Shown: positions 1 to 9,287, counted from the stretch's first letter. The stretch is DNA of 64,000 bases from Collimonas sp. OK242 (GCF_900107095.1 NZ_FNOR01000005.1:1-64000); one strand, 5' to 3'. Program-made: numbers and translations. The notes: generated by a model not told the origin, from the sequence alone.

Positions 1-2
1 GG

Positions 3-302
3 CCGTTGATTCATCATTCGGACCGAGGTATCCAATACTGCTCCAATTACTACCAGGACATCCATCGCCGCCACGGGCTGACCTGCTCAATGACGGACGG
101 CTACGACTGCTATCAGAATGCCTTGGCTGAACGAGTCAACGGCATCCTCAAGGGAGAGCTCTTGCTAAGCCGGTCGGCCGATCTGAAGCAAGCTCGTAAA
201 ATGGTGGCCCAATCCGTTCAAATTTATAATCAAGAACGGCCGCACACCGCCTTGAAATACAAAACGCCCGATGCAGTGCATCAAGCGTTTCTATGGCAAT
301 AA
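3..302 (+). CDS. IS3-family transposase OrfB, C-terminal part
   Basis: This is the end of a DDE integrase-like (rve) transposase, and its 5' part lies outside the window. The second catalytic Asp is in HSDRG and the catalytic Glu in ALAERVNG. Exactly 35 residues separate them, which is the D-35-E signature of IS3 OrfB. The reading frame is open through the left edge, so the TTG at 6 is probably not a real start. An IS terminus follows 14 bases after the stop codon. The frame looks intact, so the element may be complete, but that cannot be judged from here. Confidence 0.9.
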   Translation, partial: PLIHHSDRGIQYCSNYYQDIHRRHGLTCSMTDGYDCYQNALAERVNGILKGELLLSRSADLKQARKMVAQSVQIYNQERPHTALKYKTPDAVHQAFLWQ

Positions 303-315
303 ATATTGTCAACCT

Positions 316-331
316 ATTTTAGGACTGGACA
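316..331 (+). repeat. Right terminal inverted repeat of the IS3 element
   Basis: The sequence reads TTTTAGGACTGGACA and ends in CA. Read inward it is TGTCCAGTCCTAAAA, a typical IS3-family end. It sits just after the transposase stop codon. The partner end is outside the window. Confidence 0.65.
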
Positions 332-394
332 GAGGCCGGGAATGATCGGCTATCGGTTAATTTACCATTCCCGCTGCGCCGTCAACATATCGGT

Positions 395-3157
395 TTATTG
401 CCAGCCATAACGCCGGGCATACCAGCCCTTCATTGCCTGTGTCAGTACTGCATAGGCAACCAGGATCAGCAGCAGCCACGGGAAGTATGTCAGCGGCAAA
501 GCCTGCAGCTTGAAGTAATGCGCCAGCGGCGACATCGGCAACAGGATACCGACCATCATGATGATGATGGTCATGCTCATCAAGGCCCATGACGCACGGC
601 TCTGGAAGAACGGAATCTTGCGGGTGCGGATCATGTGCACGATCAAGGTCTGCGACAGCAAGCCTTCGATGAACCAGCCAGACTGGAACAGGGTTTGATG
701 CTCCGGTGTATTAGCGCCGAAGATGTACCACATCAAGGCAAAAGTGGTGATGTCGAAAATCGAACTGATCGGACCGAAGAACACCATGAAGCGGCCGATT
801 TCACCGGCATTCCAGCGCTGCGGCTTTTCCAGGAATTCCTTGTCGACGTTATCGAAAGGAATCGTGATTTGCGAGATATCGTACAGCAGGTTTTGCACCA
901 GCAGATGCAAAGGCAGCATCGGCAGGAATGGCAGGAACGCGCTGGCAACCAGTACCGAGAATACATTGCCGAAGTTGGAGCTGGCGGTCATCTTGATGTA
1001 TTTCAGCATGTTGGCGAAGGTCTTGCGGCCTTCCAGCACACCTTCTTCCAGCACCATCAGGCTCTTTTCCAGCAAGATGATATCGGCGGCTTCCTTGGCG
1101 ATATCGACTGCGGTATCGACCGAGATTCCGATGTCGGCGGCACGCAGCGCCGGCGCGTCGTTGATGCCGTCGCCCATGAAACCGACTACATGGCCTTTGT
1201 CATGCAAGACCCGTACGATGCGTTCCTTGTGGGTCGGGCTGAGTTTGGCGAACACAGTAGTAGTGTCGACCGCGACCGCGAGATCGGCGTCGCTCATTTT
1301 TTCGACGTCGGAACCGAGCAGCATGCCGTCCACTGCCAGGCCGACCTGGCGGCAGATCTTGGCGGTTACCAGTTCATTGTCGCCGGTCAGGATCTTGACG
1401 GTGATGCCGTGCGCCTTGAGCGCATCCAGCGCCGGCTTGGTCGATTCTTTCGGCGGATCGAGGAAGGCGATGTAACCGATCAGCACCAGGTTACATTCAT
1501 CGGCCACGCCATACACTTCCTTGGTCGGCGGCAGATCCTTGGCCGCTACCGCTACCACGCGCAAACCTTCAGCATTCAGGCTGGAGGTTGTGTCGTAGAT
1601 TTCTTGCAGCAGTTGCTTGGTGAACGGCACCACTTCGCCATTGTGGCGGGCATGGGTGCAGACCGAGACGATTTCTTCTACCGCACCCTTGCAGATCAGC
1701 TCATGATGGTCTTCGCGTTCGCTGACCACCACCGACATGCGGCGGCGCTGGAAATCGAACGGGATTTCATCAACCTTGCGGTAGGCCGAGGCCAGCGCCA
1801 TTTCACGCTGCAGCTCGGCATGTTCGAGCACGGCCACATCCAGCAGGTTCTTGAGTCCGGTTTGATAGTGGCTGTTGAGGTAGGCGTATTCCAGCACCAG
1901 GTCATCTTGTTCGCCGAGGATGTCGGTATGGCGCTCCAGGAAAATCTTGTCCTGGGTCAGGGTTCCGGTCTTGTCGGTACACAGCACATCCATGGCGCCG
2001 AAGTTCTGGATCGCATCGAGCCGCTTGACGATCACTTTTTTACGCGACAGGGCGACCGCGCCCTTGGCCAGCGTCGAGGTGACGATCATCGGCAGCATTT
2101 CCGGCGTCAGGCCGACCGCGATCGACATCGCAAACAGGAACGCCTCGACCCAGTCGCCTTTGGTGTAGCCGTTCAGCAGGAACACCACCGGCGTCATCAC
2201 CATCATGAAGCGAATCAACAGCCAACTGACCTTGTTGACGCCCGACTGGAACGCGGTTGGCGTACGGTCGGAGGCAGTAACGCGCTCTGCCAGGGCGCCG
2301 AAATAGGTACGGTTACCAGTAGTCACGACGATCGCGGTGGCCGAACCGCTGACCACGTTGGTGCCCATGAAGCACAGGTTATCCAGTTCCAGCGGATTGC
2401 TGGTGCCGGCGCCGCGGTGGGTAACGAATTTCTCCACCGGCAACGATTCGCCGGTCATAGCCGCCTGGCTGATAAACAGGTCCTTGGCAGTTAGCAAGCG
2501 CAAATCGGCAGGAATCATGTCGCCGGCGGACAGCTGAACGATGTCGCCCGGCACCAGTTTCTTGATCGGCAATTCGATGCGGCGCGCGCCCTTCGGATGC
2601 AAGGTGACGTCGAAGTAACGCAGGGCCTCTTCGGCAATGTCTTCGGCCAAGTCGTGCCGCAGCACGGTGGCGGTATTACTGACCATTGCCTTTAGCTTGT
2701 CGGCAGCAGTGTTGGAGCGCGATTCCTGAATGAAGCGCATCAATGTCGACAACACCACCATCGAACCGATGACGATGGTGGCTTTCATGTCTTCGGTGAG
2801 GAAGGACACGGCGGCCAGCACGGTCAGCAGCAGGTTGAACGGATTCTTATAGCATTGCCACAGATGCACCCATTTTGAGATCGGCTTTTCATGTTCGACT
2901 TCATTCGGGCCGGCGCTGACGCGGATATCGTCCGCCTCGGCTTCTGTCAGGCCGTCGGCACGGCTGTGCAGTGTCTGGAACAGCTCGCCGATATCGACGC
3001 GAGCAGCGTTGGACAAGATTTCCGCCAGCGAAGGCGGCACTTCCTTGGTGACCGGCGTGCTGCGAAACATGTCCGCGCCAAGACGGCGGAAGTGGCGATC
3101 CATGCCGTGCGTGCGGACAAAGCTGACGAATGTTTCTTTAAGAATATTCAGATTCAT
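395..3157 (-). CDS. mgtA: Magnesium-transporting P-type ATPase (MgtA/MgtB type)
   Basis: This inner-membrane P3B ATPase imports Mg2+. Numbered from the chosen start, the TGES dephosphorylation motif is near residues 235-238, the membrane motif GLTPEMLP near 349-356, and the phosphorylated Asp of DKTGT near 395. A GDGINDAP hinge motif follows. The N-terminal cation-ATPase domain and six C-terminal membrane helices are present. The length of 920 aa suits the family (about 900). The ATG at 3157 has AGAAG upstream; a TTG eight codons earlier (3181) is possible but has no better ribosome site. The gene stands alone, facing away from an IS end. Low Mg2+ would be the expected inducer, and a triple 14-bp repeat lies upstream. 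Confidence 0.96.
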   Translation of the reverse strand: MNLNILKETFVSFVRTHGMDRHFRRLGADMFRSTPVTKEVPPSLAEILSNAARVDIGELFQTLHSRADGLTEAEADDIRVSAGPNEVEHEKPISKWVHLWQCYKNPFNLLLTVLAAVSFLTEDMKATIVIGSMVVLSTLMRFIQESRSNTAADKLKAMVSNTATVLRHDLAEDIAEEALRYFDVTLHPKGARRIELPIKKLVPGDIVQLSAGDMIPADLRLLTAKDLFISQAAMTGESLPVEKFVTHRGAGTSNPLELDNLCFMGTNVVSGSATAIVVTTGNRTYFGALAERVTASDRTPTAFQSGVNKVSWLLIRFMMVMTPVVFLLNGYTKGDWVEAFLFAMSIAVGLTPEMLPMIVTSTLAKGAVALSRKKVIVKRLDAIQNFGAMDVLCTDKTGTLTQDKIFLERHTDILGEQDDLVLEYAYLNSHYQTGLKNLLDVAVLEHAELQREMALASAYRKVDEIPFDFQRRRMSVVVSEREDHHELICKGAVEEIVSVCTHARHNGEVVPFTKQLLQEIYDTTSSLNAEGLRVVAVAAKDLPPTKEVYGVADECNLVLIGYIAFLDPPKESTKPALDALKAHGITVKILTGDNELVTAKICRQVGLAVDGMLLGSDVEKMSDADLAVAVDTTTVFAKLSPTHKERIVRVLHDKGHVVGFMGDGINDAPALRAADIGISVDTAVDIAKEAADIILLEKSLMVLEEGVLEGRKTFANMLKYIKMTASSNFGNVFSVLVASAFLPFLPMLPLHLLVQNLLYDISQITIPFDNVDKEFLEKPQRWNAGEIGRFMVFFGPISSIFDITTFALMWYIFGANTPEHQTLFQSGWFIEGLLSQTLIVHMIRTRKIPFFQSRASWALMSMTIIIMMVGILLPMSPLAHYFKLQALPLTYFPWLLLILVAYAVLTQAMKGWYARRYGWQ

Positions 3158-3225
3158 GGAGTTCTTCTTTTTTTCATGCAATACGGTCGGCTGTCGTCGA
3201 TCAGTGTGCTGCTTCCTGCTTGCTT

Positions 3226-3267
3226 TTTAACTTTGTCGATTTAACTTTATCGATTTAACTTTATGTT
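3226..3267 (-). repeat. Triple 14-bp direct repeat upstream of mgtA
   Basis: Three consecutive copies of TTTAACTTTRTCGA (the third partial) occupy 3226-3239, 3240-3253 and 3254-3265. On the mgtA strand each reads AAAGTTAAA with a 14-bp period. This could be an operator array or part of the mgtA leader. The 14-bp spacing differs from the 11-bp repeat spacing of a PhoP box, so the cognate regulator is unknown. Confidence 0.6.
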
Positions 3268-3857
3268 AACGACTGGCAATCCAGCCGGATGACAGCCAGT
3301 CGGCGAAAAAAGTAAAAGCTTTAGGACGGCACCAGACTGTAAATTCGATCGGTGACATCTTGATGACAATCTCGGGTCAATTTCAAGAGCTGGTATACAG
3401 GTGTTCGATAACTCCGAAGGCCGGCAAAAGCCATGGTCGGAGCCAGATTCAGCCTAGCGCGCTACCGGCACGGCAGCACAGCTTTGCATAAAACAAGATC
3501 AGGTGGTGGGATGCTGCATGGCCGGAAACGGATTCCGGACACTGAGATACCATCATCCGCCGGTGGCGAGATGACGGCAGGGGAAATCCTGCGTTATCTT
3601 GCCGAGGCGGTGCCAGAACAGGTCTGGCTACAACTGTCACTCGAACAAGTGCCCATTAAAGGGACTCCATAAAATTTAGACTGGTGGATAGTAGCCGCGC
3701 CGCTGATGGCGGTCAAGAAAATTGTGCGGGACAGCACAAGCTTTTTGGACTTTGATTCTTCATTGATTTTTTAATATCCATACTGTTGTCATTTCATTAT
3801 TCCGCCTTGTCTTTGAGAATGAGAAACCTATACTGAAATTACAAGTAAGCCGAGGAG
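3268..3857. other. Intergenic region, no convincing gene
   Basis: A 79-codon reading frame at 3433-3672 has no good ribosome site and a composition unlike its neighbours, so I do not call it a gene. The right third (about 3760-3840) is AT-rich and probably holds the promoter of the small membrane protein that follows. Confidence 0.4.
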
Positions 3858-3863
3858 ATGATG

Positions 3864-4046
3864 ATGGTCAACCTGATAACGCACAATCTGATTTTCTTTG
3901 TGCCGGCAGCCTTGGCCGGGTTGATATTGTGCGGCGAAATACCGGTAGCATCCAAGTTTGCCAGAGGCAGCTTGCGCGCCATCGGCGCTATTTGTGGCGC
4001 TTTGCTGGCATTGTTTATTTTGGAAGCCATACCGGCTTTGCTCTGA
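3864..4046 (+). CDS. Small hydrophobic membrane protein
   Basis: A 60-residue protein with two hydrophobic segments (about residues 7-24 and 38-58) separated by a short basic stretch, which suggests a two-helix inner-membrane hairpin. GAGGAG at 3852-3857 lies six bases before the third of three consecutive ATGs (3858, 3861, 3864), so I take the third as the start. It stands alone between mgtA and dacB. No family recognised and no function assigned. Confidence 0.55.
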   Translation: MVNLITHNLIFFVPAALAGLILCGEIPVASKFARGSLRAIGAICGALLALFILEAIPALL

Positions 4047-4168
4047 AGCCGCAGTCCGGAGAAATGCATCGGGATCGCTGACAGCATTCCGCGGCCACTT
4101 CGTTTGCTGCGCATTTGATCGCCTTATTTCAAAGTCGGCGACAACCTCATCCTTTGCATCGTGTGAAC

Positions 4169-4187
4169 GCGTGGGATAATCCCACGC
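4169..4187 (+). terminator. Hairpin between the small membrane gene and dacB
   Basis: A perfect 8-bp stem, GCGTGGGA and TCCCACGC around TAA, is followed by a weak pyrimidine run (TTCTCTTTTT). It may end the upstream transcript or lie in the dacB leader. Confidence 0.4.
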
Positions 4188-4212
4188 AAATTCTCTTTTT
4201 CACCGGTGCCAC

Positions 4213-5640
4213 TTGAATAAAATCCACGCGATCAGTCTCCTTATTTTGTCTTCCGCCTTGCTGAGCGGTGTTCAGGCACAAGAGTCTTCCGCTGCGTTGC
4301 CGGCGCCGTTCAGCAAAGCCTTGCAGCTTGCCGGGATTCCGGCCCAAAGCGTCGGCGTGTATGTGCAAGAGGTCGACGGCACGGGAACGGTGCTGGCATC
4401 GGCCAACGCCGGCGTGCCGTTCAATCCGGCGTCGACCATGAAACTGGTGACCACCGACGCCGCGCTGGAACTGCTGGGGCCGACCTATCGCTGGAAAACC
4501 CAGGCGTACAGCAACGGCAGCCAGGCCGGTAACGTATTGCAAGGCGATCTGATCTTCAAGGGCAACGGCGACCCCAAGCTGGTGCTGGAAAATTTCTGGC
4601 TGTTCCTGCGTCAGATCCGCGCCAAGGGCATTCGCGACATCCGCGGCAATATCGTCCTGGACCGCAGCACGTTTGACGAGAATGCCTACGATCCCGCCGA
4701 ATTCGACGGCGATCCGACGAAGCCGTATAACGTCGGCCCCGACGCCTTGCTGCTGAACTACAAGACGCTGACTTTTCAGTTTGTACCGAACCTGGAAACA
4801 CGCCAGGTCAATGTGCTGACCGATCCGCCGATGAGCGGCTACCCGGTTACGCCGCCGCGCCTGGGCAGCGGCAATTGCGATGACTGGCAAGGCAAACTGC
4901 AAGCGACGGTGGATGCCGACGGCGCCAGTTTCAACGGCGCGCTGCCGGCCTCGTGCGGGGAGAAGACCTGGTACCTCAATCCCTACAAGATGAGCTCCAC
5001 CCAATACTTTGGCGCGGTATTCCGGCAAATGTGGGCCGACCTCGGCGGTACTTTCAGCGGCGTGGTGAAAAGCGGGGCGATGCCGGCCGGCAGCAGCCTG
5101 ATCAGCGAATGGAGTTCGGTGACTTTGCCGGAAGTCATACGCGACATCAACAAATACAGCAACAACGTGATGGCGCGGCAAGTATTGCTGACCATTGCTT
5201 CCGATATTTTGAAAGTCCCGGCCACTCCGGAACGTGGCGCGCGCGCCATCCAAAGCTGGTTGACCAGCAAGGGCATAGATGCCAGCGGCCTGGTGATTGA
5301 AAATGGCTCCGGACTGTCACGCAACGAAAGGATTTCAGCCAAGACCATGGGCCGCATGATGGCCTCGGCATTCCAGTCGCCGACCATGCCCGAGTTCGTC
5401 TCCTCCATGCCGCTGGTAGGCTACGACGGCACCATGCGCAAGCGTCTGAAAAACCAAACCGTAGCAGGCCAGGCCCACGTCAAGACCGGCACCCTGAACG
5501 ATGTAAGAGCGATCGCCGGTTACGTCCTGGCCGCCTCCGGCAAATACTACGCCGTGGTATGCCTGATCAACCACCCCAACGCCCCTAGAGGGCAAGCCGC
5601 ACAAGACGGCTTGCTGCAATGGGTATACGAGAACGGCTGA
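4213..5640 (+). CDS. dacB: D-alanyl-D-alanine carboxypeptidase/endopeptidase (PBP4)
   Basis: A periplasmic class-C penicillin-binding protein (peptidase S13) that trims and cleaves peptide cross-links in murein. A signal peptide spans about residues 1-23, with cleavage after VQAQ. The three active-site motifs are visible: SxxK as STMK at 74-77, SxN as SNN at 316-318, and KTG at 424-426. The length of 475 aa is typical. The start is a TTG at 4213, and no ATG lies upstream in a position that would keep the signal peptide. It converges with the TPM gene on the other strand across a perfect palindrome. Confidence 0.95.
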   Translation: MNKIHAISLLILSSALLSGVQAQESSAALPAPFSKALQLAGIPAQSVGVYVQEVDGTGTVLASANAGVPFNPASTMKLVTTDAALELLGPTYRWKTQAYSNGSQAGNVLQGDLIFKGNGDPKLVLENFWLFLRQIRAKGIRDIRGNIVLDRSTFDENAYDPAEFDGDPTKPYNVGPDALLLNYKTLTFQFVPNLETRQVNVLTDPPMSGYPVTPPRLGSGNCDDWQGKLQATVDADGASFNGALPASCGEKTWYLNPYKMSSTQYFGAVFRQMWADLGGTFSGVVKSGAMPAGSSLISEWSSVTLPEVIRDINKYSNNVMARQVLLTIASDILKVPATPERGARAIQSWLTSKGIDASGLVIENGSGLSRNERISAKTMGRMMASAFQSPTMPEFVSSMPLVGYDGTMRKRLKNQTVAGQAHVKTGTLNDVRAIAGYVLAASGKYYAVVCLINHPNAPRGQAAQDGLLQWVYENG

Positions 5641-5653
5641 GATAAGCGGTCAG

Positions 5654-5703
5654 TTAAATCGACTCTGACCCCAATTAATTAATTGGGGTCAGAGTCGATT
5701 TAA
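5654..5703. repeat. Perfect 50-nt palindrome between convergent genes
   Basis: Each 25-base half contains CGACTCTGACCCCAATTAA and the second half is its exact reverse complement. Its place between dacB and the leftward TPM gene suggests a bidirectional terminator. The core GGGGTCAGAGTC resembles interspersed palindromic repeats mobilised by REP-associated tyrosine transposases; that link is from memory and no such transposase is in the window. Confidence 0.75.
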
Positions 5704-5711
5704 TCGGGCGA

Positions 5712-6215
5712 TCACAAGACCAGCGGTTTGTCCGACAGCTCGTTCTTTTCCCGGCCCTGATCCGGGAAGTGCTGCGTCAGCAGGGCGTTCATTTGTTCCA
5801 GCGCTGCCAGCGTGCTGTCGTGGAATGCGCCGTTGGCGAATTCCCTGGTCATGGTTTTGCACACGGCTTGCCATTCTGCAGGCTTGGTGGCGCGGCCGAT
5901 GGCGCGGTCGACAATGATCTCGACCTTGTGATCGGCCAGGTTCACGTAGAGCAATACGCCCACGTTTTCTTCCGTGTCCCAGATCCGGTAATGCGCGAAC
6001 AGCTCATGGGCGCGATTGCGCGAGGTCACGCCATTGAGTACTGCCGGCAAGCTCAGCGATCCTTCCACAATCATTTTGACTTCGGCCCGATGCGTGACTT
6101 CGCCTTCAGCAATTTTTTGCTGGATAGCCTTGAGCGTGGCCGCCGTAAATGCGCGCTGTGCGCCGCGGCGCGTGGTCAGCAAATGGCGCCAGATGCGTTG
6201 TAAAGTTTTTCCCAT
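5712..6215 (-). CDS. TPM-domain protein (short form)
   Basis: A 167-residue TPM (TLP18.3/Psb32/MOLO-1) domain protein. The domain runs from about residue 30 to 145 and includes the ELFAHYRIWDTEENVGVLLY and VEIIVDRAI segments. There is no obvious signal peptide, so it is probably cytoplasmic or membrane-associated. It is the last gene of a three-gene operon (LemA, long TPM, short TPM), and its ATG overlaps the stop of the gene before as TAATG. TPM and LemA proteins commonly occur together, but their exact bacterial role is poorly defined. Confidence 0.88.
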   Translation of the reverse strand: MGKTLQRIWRHLLTTRRGAQRAFTAATLKAIQQKIAEGEVTHRAEVKMIVEGSLSLPAVLNGVTSRNRAHELFAHYRIWDTEENVGVLLYVNLADHKVEIIVDRAIGRATKPAEWQAVCKTMTREFANGAFHDSTLAALEQMNALLTQHFPDQGREKNELSDKPLVL

Positions 6216-7087
6216 TACCAGTCTCCCGACGCGCCGCCGCCATCGAATCCACCGCCGCCGCCGGAAAAGCCGCCACCGCCGCCCAAACCTCCGCCACCTC
6301 CAAAACCGCCGCCGCCGCGTCCGCCCTGGCTCAAGATGCTGCCGATGATGACGCCGGCGGCGTTGCCCCAGACATTGCTGTTAAGCGCGCGGCCAGAACC
6401 GCCGCCGCGCGCACGCGAAATGATGGTGATCAAGACGAAGAAAGCAAAGAACAGCAGCGGCGCCAAAGCGCCGAGCCAGTCGGAAGAGGGCTCTTGCGCT
6501 GGCCCGGACTTACGGCTGGGCGGCGCGAAATTCTCCTGGTCCAGCAATGGCATGATGGCCGAGATGCCGGCAGTCAGGCCGCCGTAATAGTCGTTCTTGG
6601 AAAAATACGGAGCGATGATTTCCTGCAATACGCGCTTGGACTGAGCATCGGTCAACGTGCCCTGGACGCCGCGCCCGGTCAAGATCATCATGCGCCGCAA
6701 GGCTTTCGGATTGTCTTTCGCTACTAGCAGAATGACGCCGTCGTCTATGCCTTTGCGGCCCAGTTTCCAGGCATCAGCCACCCGTACGGCATAGTCTTCG
6801 ATGCCTTCAGGCTCGGTCTTGCTGAGCAGCAGGATCGCAATCTGGCTGCCGGTGCGCGCCTCATACTCGCTCAGGGTATGGTCGAGCGCATCGCGCTGCG
6901 CCGGCTGCAACATGCCGACCAGATCGGTGACATGGGCTTGCAGGGGCGGCACCGCCACCTGGGCCGCCATGGTCTGCGCGATGACGGGCGGCGTCAATAT
7001 GCCCAGCAGCGCCAGGCAGCAGGCCAGCGCCGGCGCCAATAGCAGCGCGCGGATTGCCGTGATTGCAGGAATTGCCTTAAGCGACAT
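6215..7087 (-). CDS. TPM-domain protein with signal peptide and Gly-rich tail (YgcG type)
   Basis: An exported, membrane-anchored TPM protein of 290 aa. A signal peptide lies at about 1-38. The TPM domain (about 50-175) includes AILLLSKTEPEGIEDYAVRV and RKGIDDGVILLV. A transmembrane helix lies near 207-225 (LAPLLFFAFFVLITIISRA). The tail from about 255 consists of GGGGFGGGG-type repeats and ends GASGDW. This layout matches the YgcG family. The start overlaps the lemA stop by one base (TAATG), so translation is probably coupled. Confidence 0.9.
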   Translation of the reverse strand: MSLKAIPAITAIRALLLAPALACCLALLGILTPPVIAQTMAAQVAVPPLQAHVTDLVGMLQPAQRDALDHTLSEYEARTGSQIAILLLSKTEPEGIEDYAVRVADAWKLGRKGIDDGVILLVAKDNPKALRRMMILTGRGVQGTLTDAQSKRVLQEIIAPYFSKNDYYGGLTAGISAIMPLLDQENFAPPSRKSGPAQEPSSDWLGALAPLLFFAFFVLITIISRARGGGSGRALNSNVWGNAAGVIIGSILSQGGRGGGGFGGGGGLGGGGGFSGGGGGFDGGGASGDW

Positions 7088-7686
7088 TATTTTTTGCCGC
7101 CGAAATCAACGTCGGGCGAAGTCGAGATAGCTTTTTCATTATCCACCGTGAACGAAGGCTTGACCTTGTATCCCATCGCCATGGCAGTCAGGTTGGTCGG
7201 GAAGCTGCGCGCCAGCACATTGTAATCCTGGACTGCGACGATGTAGCGGTTACGCGCTACCTTGATGCGGTTTTCTATGCCTTCCAGCTGCGACTGGGCA
7301 TCGCGATACAGACCGTCGGCTTTCAGTTGGGGGTAATTCTCGGACACTGCCATCAAGCGCGACAAGGCCGACGACAGTTGCCCCTGCACTTGCTGGAATT
7401 TCTCGAAAGCGGCGGGATCGTTCAGCACTTCCGGGGTGATCTGGAAGCTGGTCGCCGCGGAGCGGGCTTTGGTCACGGCTTCAAACGTAGCTTCTTCATG
7501 GACGGCATAGGCTTTCACGATCTGGGCGATTTTCGGCACCAGGTCGGCGCGTCCCTGATATTGATTGACGACTTCGCCCCAGGCGGCTTTCACAGCCTCA
7601 TCCTTGGTTTGGAAATCGTTGTAGCCGCAAGCGCTGAGCAAGGAAGCGAAGGCAGCGATAGCCAGCCATTTGAAGAAAGTTTTCAT
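7087..7686 (-). CDS. lemA: LemA family lipoprotein
   Basis: A 199-residue LemA-fold protein with an N-terminal lipoprotein signal (MKTFFKW, lipobox LLSAC), so it is probably anchored by lipid. The conserved helical core includes EVVNQYQGRADLVPKI, then a SRLMAVSENYPQLKAD segment and RNRYIVAVQDYN. I chose the ATG at 7686 because it gives a proper lipoprotein signal; an upstream in-frame start at 7728 would bury it. First gene of the LemA-TPM-TPM operon. Confidence 0.92.
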   Translation of the reverse strand: MKTFFKWLAIAAFASLLSACGYNDFQTKDEAVKAAWGEVVNQYQGRADLVPKIAQIVKAYAVHEEATFEAVTKARSAATSFQITPEVLNDPAAFEKFQQVQGQLSSALSRLMAVSENYPQLKADGLYRDAQSQLEGIENRIKVARNRYIVAVQDYNVLARSFPTNLTAMAMGYKVKPSFTVDNEKAISTSPDVDFGGKK

Positions 7687-7826
7687 GGATATCCCTGATA
7701 AAAGAAGCAATGTAATGCACGTTAGCAAACTATGGATGGCTGCTCAAGTGTTAAATAGCCGCTACTCCGGTTATTCCCGGCTAAATTGGACTTACAATGC
7801 GGGGTTCGTATTATTGAGGCTTGATC

Positions 7827-8654
7827 GTGACTTTTATCGAAAAACTATCCGCCGCCTGGAGCGCCAACAATTCCTTGCTGTGCGTCGGGCTGGACCCGGA
7901 TATTGCCAAATTCCCAGCGCATTTGCAGCAGCAGCCGGACGCCATCTTTACTTTCTGCAAGGAAATTATAGACGCTACCGCCGCCACCGCATGCGCTTTC
8001 AAGCCGCAGATTGCCTATTTTTCCGCCATACGGGCAGAAGACCAGCTGGAAGCGATTTGCGGTTATCTGCGCACAAACTACCCGCAGATACCGATTGTGA
8101 TGGACGCCAAGCGCGGCGACATTGGCGCTACCGCCGAGCAATATGCACGCGAAGCATTCGAGCGCTACGGCGCCGACGCCGTGACCGTGAGTCCGTACAT
8201 GGGCTTCGATTCGGTCGCGCCTTACCTGGAATGGAAGGATCGCGGCGCCATCGTGTTATGCCGCACCTCCAATGCCGGTGGTTCCGATCTGCAATTCCTG
8301 AAGGTGGACGGCGTACCGCTGTACCTGCATGTGGCGCGCCTGGTGGCTGAAAAATGGAATACCAACGGCCAGTGCGGCCTGGTGGTAGGAGCGACTTTTC
8401 CGCAGGAATTGGCGCAAGTACGCAGCATCATCGGCGACATGCCGTTGCTGGTGCCGGGCGTGGGTGCGCAAGGCGGCGACATCCAGGCGACCGTGAATGC
8501 CGGCAAAACGGCAAACGGCATGGGCATGATGATCAATTCGTCACGCGCCATCTTGTACGCCAAGCCCGATCAGGCTAACGGTGAAGACTTCGCCCAGGCC
8601 GCGCGCCGCGTGGCCGAGGAAACCCGCGATGCGATCAATCGTTTTCGGGGCTGA
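7827..8654 (+). CDS. pyrF: Orotidine 5'-phosphate decarboxylase, type 2
   Basis: Decarboxylates OMP to UMP in the last step of pyrimidine biosynthesis. The protein (275 aa) is the long type-2 form. The catalytic [15 protein letters not shown] block and the phosphate-binding end ([12 protein letters not shown], then [10 protein letters not shown]) are present. GAGG at 7816-7819 is seven bases before GTG 7827 but only one base from the upstream TTG 7821, so the GTG is preferred. The gene is divergent from lemA and probably has its own promoter in the AT-rich gap. Confidence 0.96.
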   Translation: MTFIEKLSAAWSANNSLLCVGLDPDIAKFPAHLQQQPDAIFTFCKEIIDATAATACAFKPQIAYFSAIRAEDQLEAICGYLRTNYPQIPIVMDAKRGDIGATAEQYAREAFERYGADAVTVSPYMGFDSVAPYLEWKDRGAIVLCRTSNAGGSDLQFLKVDGVPLYLHVARLVAEKWNTNGQCGLVVGATFPQELAQVRSIIGDMPLLVPGVGAQGGDIQATVNAGKTANGMGMMINSSRAILYAKPDQANGEDFAQAARRVAEETRDAINRFRG

Positions 8655-8710
8655 GATTATTCGGCCTGATTGTCTGGCCTGATGATCGGGCCCGAATACC
8701 GGCCCTGAAA

Positions 8711-9214
8711 TTATTTCAAGAAGCGCAACAAGCCTTGCAGCGCATGAATCACGGTTTGTTCGCGCACAGCGCGCCGATCGCCCGAGAACACCAGGCGCTC
8801 GGTATGCGTGTGATGGCCGACGGACCAGCCGAAACATACCGTGCCGACCGGCTTGCCCGGCACCGCACCGCCCGGGCCGGCAATGCCGGTGGTGGAGACG
8901 GTGACGTCGGCATTGCTGTTAGCCAGCGCACCTTCCGCCATGGCGCCAGCGATTTCTTCGCTGACCGTTCCGTATTGGGCAATCTCGGCTTCCGGGATAT
9001 CCAGCATTTCGGTCTTGGAAGCGTTGGAATAGGTGACGAAACCGCAGTCGAACCATTCCGAGGAGCCGGCGATTTCGGTGATCGCTTGCGACACGCCGCC
9101 GCCGGTGCAGGACTCGGCAGTAGACAGGAACCAGTTCTTGGTCTGCAGGGCGCGCCCGACTTGTGCGGCCAGATCAGTGATTTGTTCAGTGGTATCGTCA
9201 AGCACGGTGTTCAT
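8711..9214 (-). CDS. pncC: Nicotinamide-nucleotide amidohydrolase (CinA C-terminal type)
   Basis: Deamidates NMN to nicotinate mononucleotide in pyridine-nucleotide recycling. This is the stand-alone CinA C-terminal domain (167 aa), with the signature TAESCTGGGVS near the N terminus and VSTTGIAGPGGAVPGKPVGTV in the centre. The ATG at 9214 has AGGAG upstream. Longer in-frame starts (to 9382) would add a stretch with no family match. It is transcribed leftward after pgpA. Confidence 0.93.
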   Translation of the reverse strand: MNTVLDDTTEQITDLAAQVGRALQTKNWFLSTAESCTGGGVSQAITEIAGSSEWFDCGFVTYSNASKTEMLDIPEAEIAQYGTVSEEIAGAMAEGALANSNADVTVSTTGIAGPGGAVPGKPVGTVCFGWSVGHHTHTERLVFSGDRRAVREQTVIHALQGLLRFLK

Positions 9215-9287
9215 GTCGAAGCTCCTGTTTTCTGCCTTGTCGGTGCTTACATACTGCCACTTGTTGCGGCCAGATGCAATCCGGCTA

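Noticed and set aside
635-2494. Long plus-strand open frame (619 codons) opposite mgtA
   Set aside because: It is the antisense shadow of a strongly conserved P-type ATPase; His/Gln/Asp-rich composition and no domain.
3226-3267. PhoP box upstream of mgtA
   Set aside because: Half-site spacing is 14 bp, not the 11-bp period of a PhoP box, and the half-site is GTTAAA rather than GTTTA.
3433-3672. 79-codon frame in the mgtA upstream gap
   Set aside because: No ribosome site, no conserved features, and composition unlike a coding region.
4147-5253. Long minus-strand frame opposite dacB
   Set aside because: The dacB frame has all three PBP motifs and a signal peptide. The opposite frame has Arg/His-rich shadow composition.
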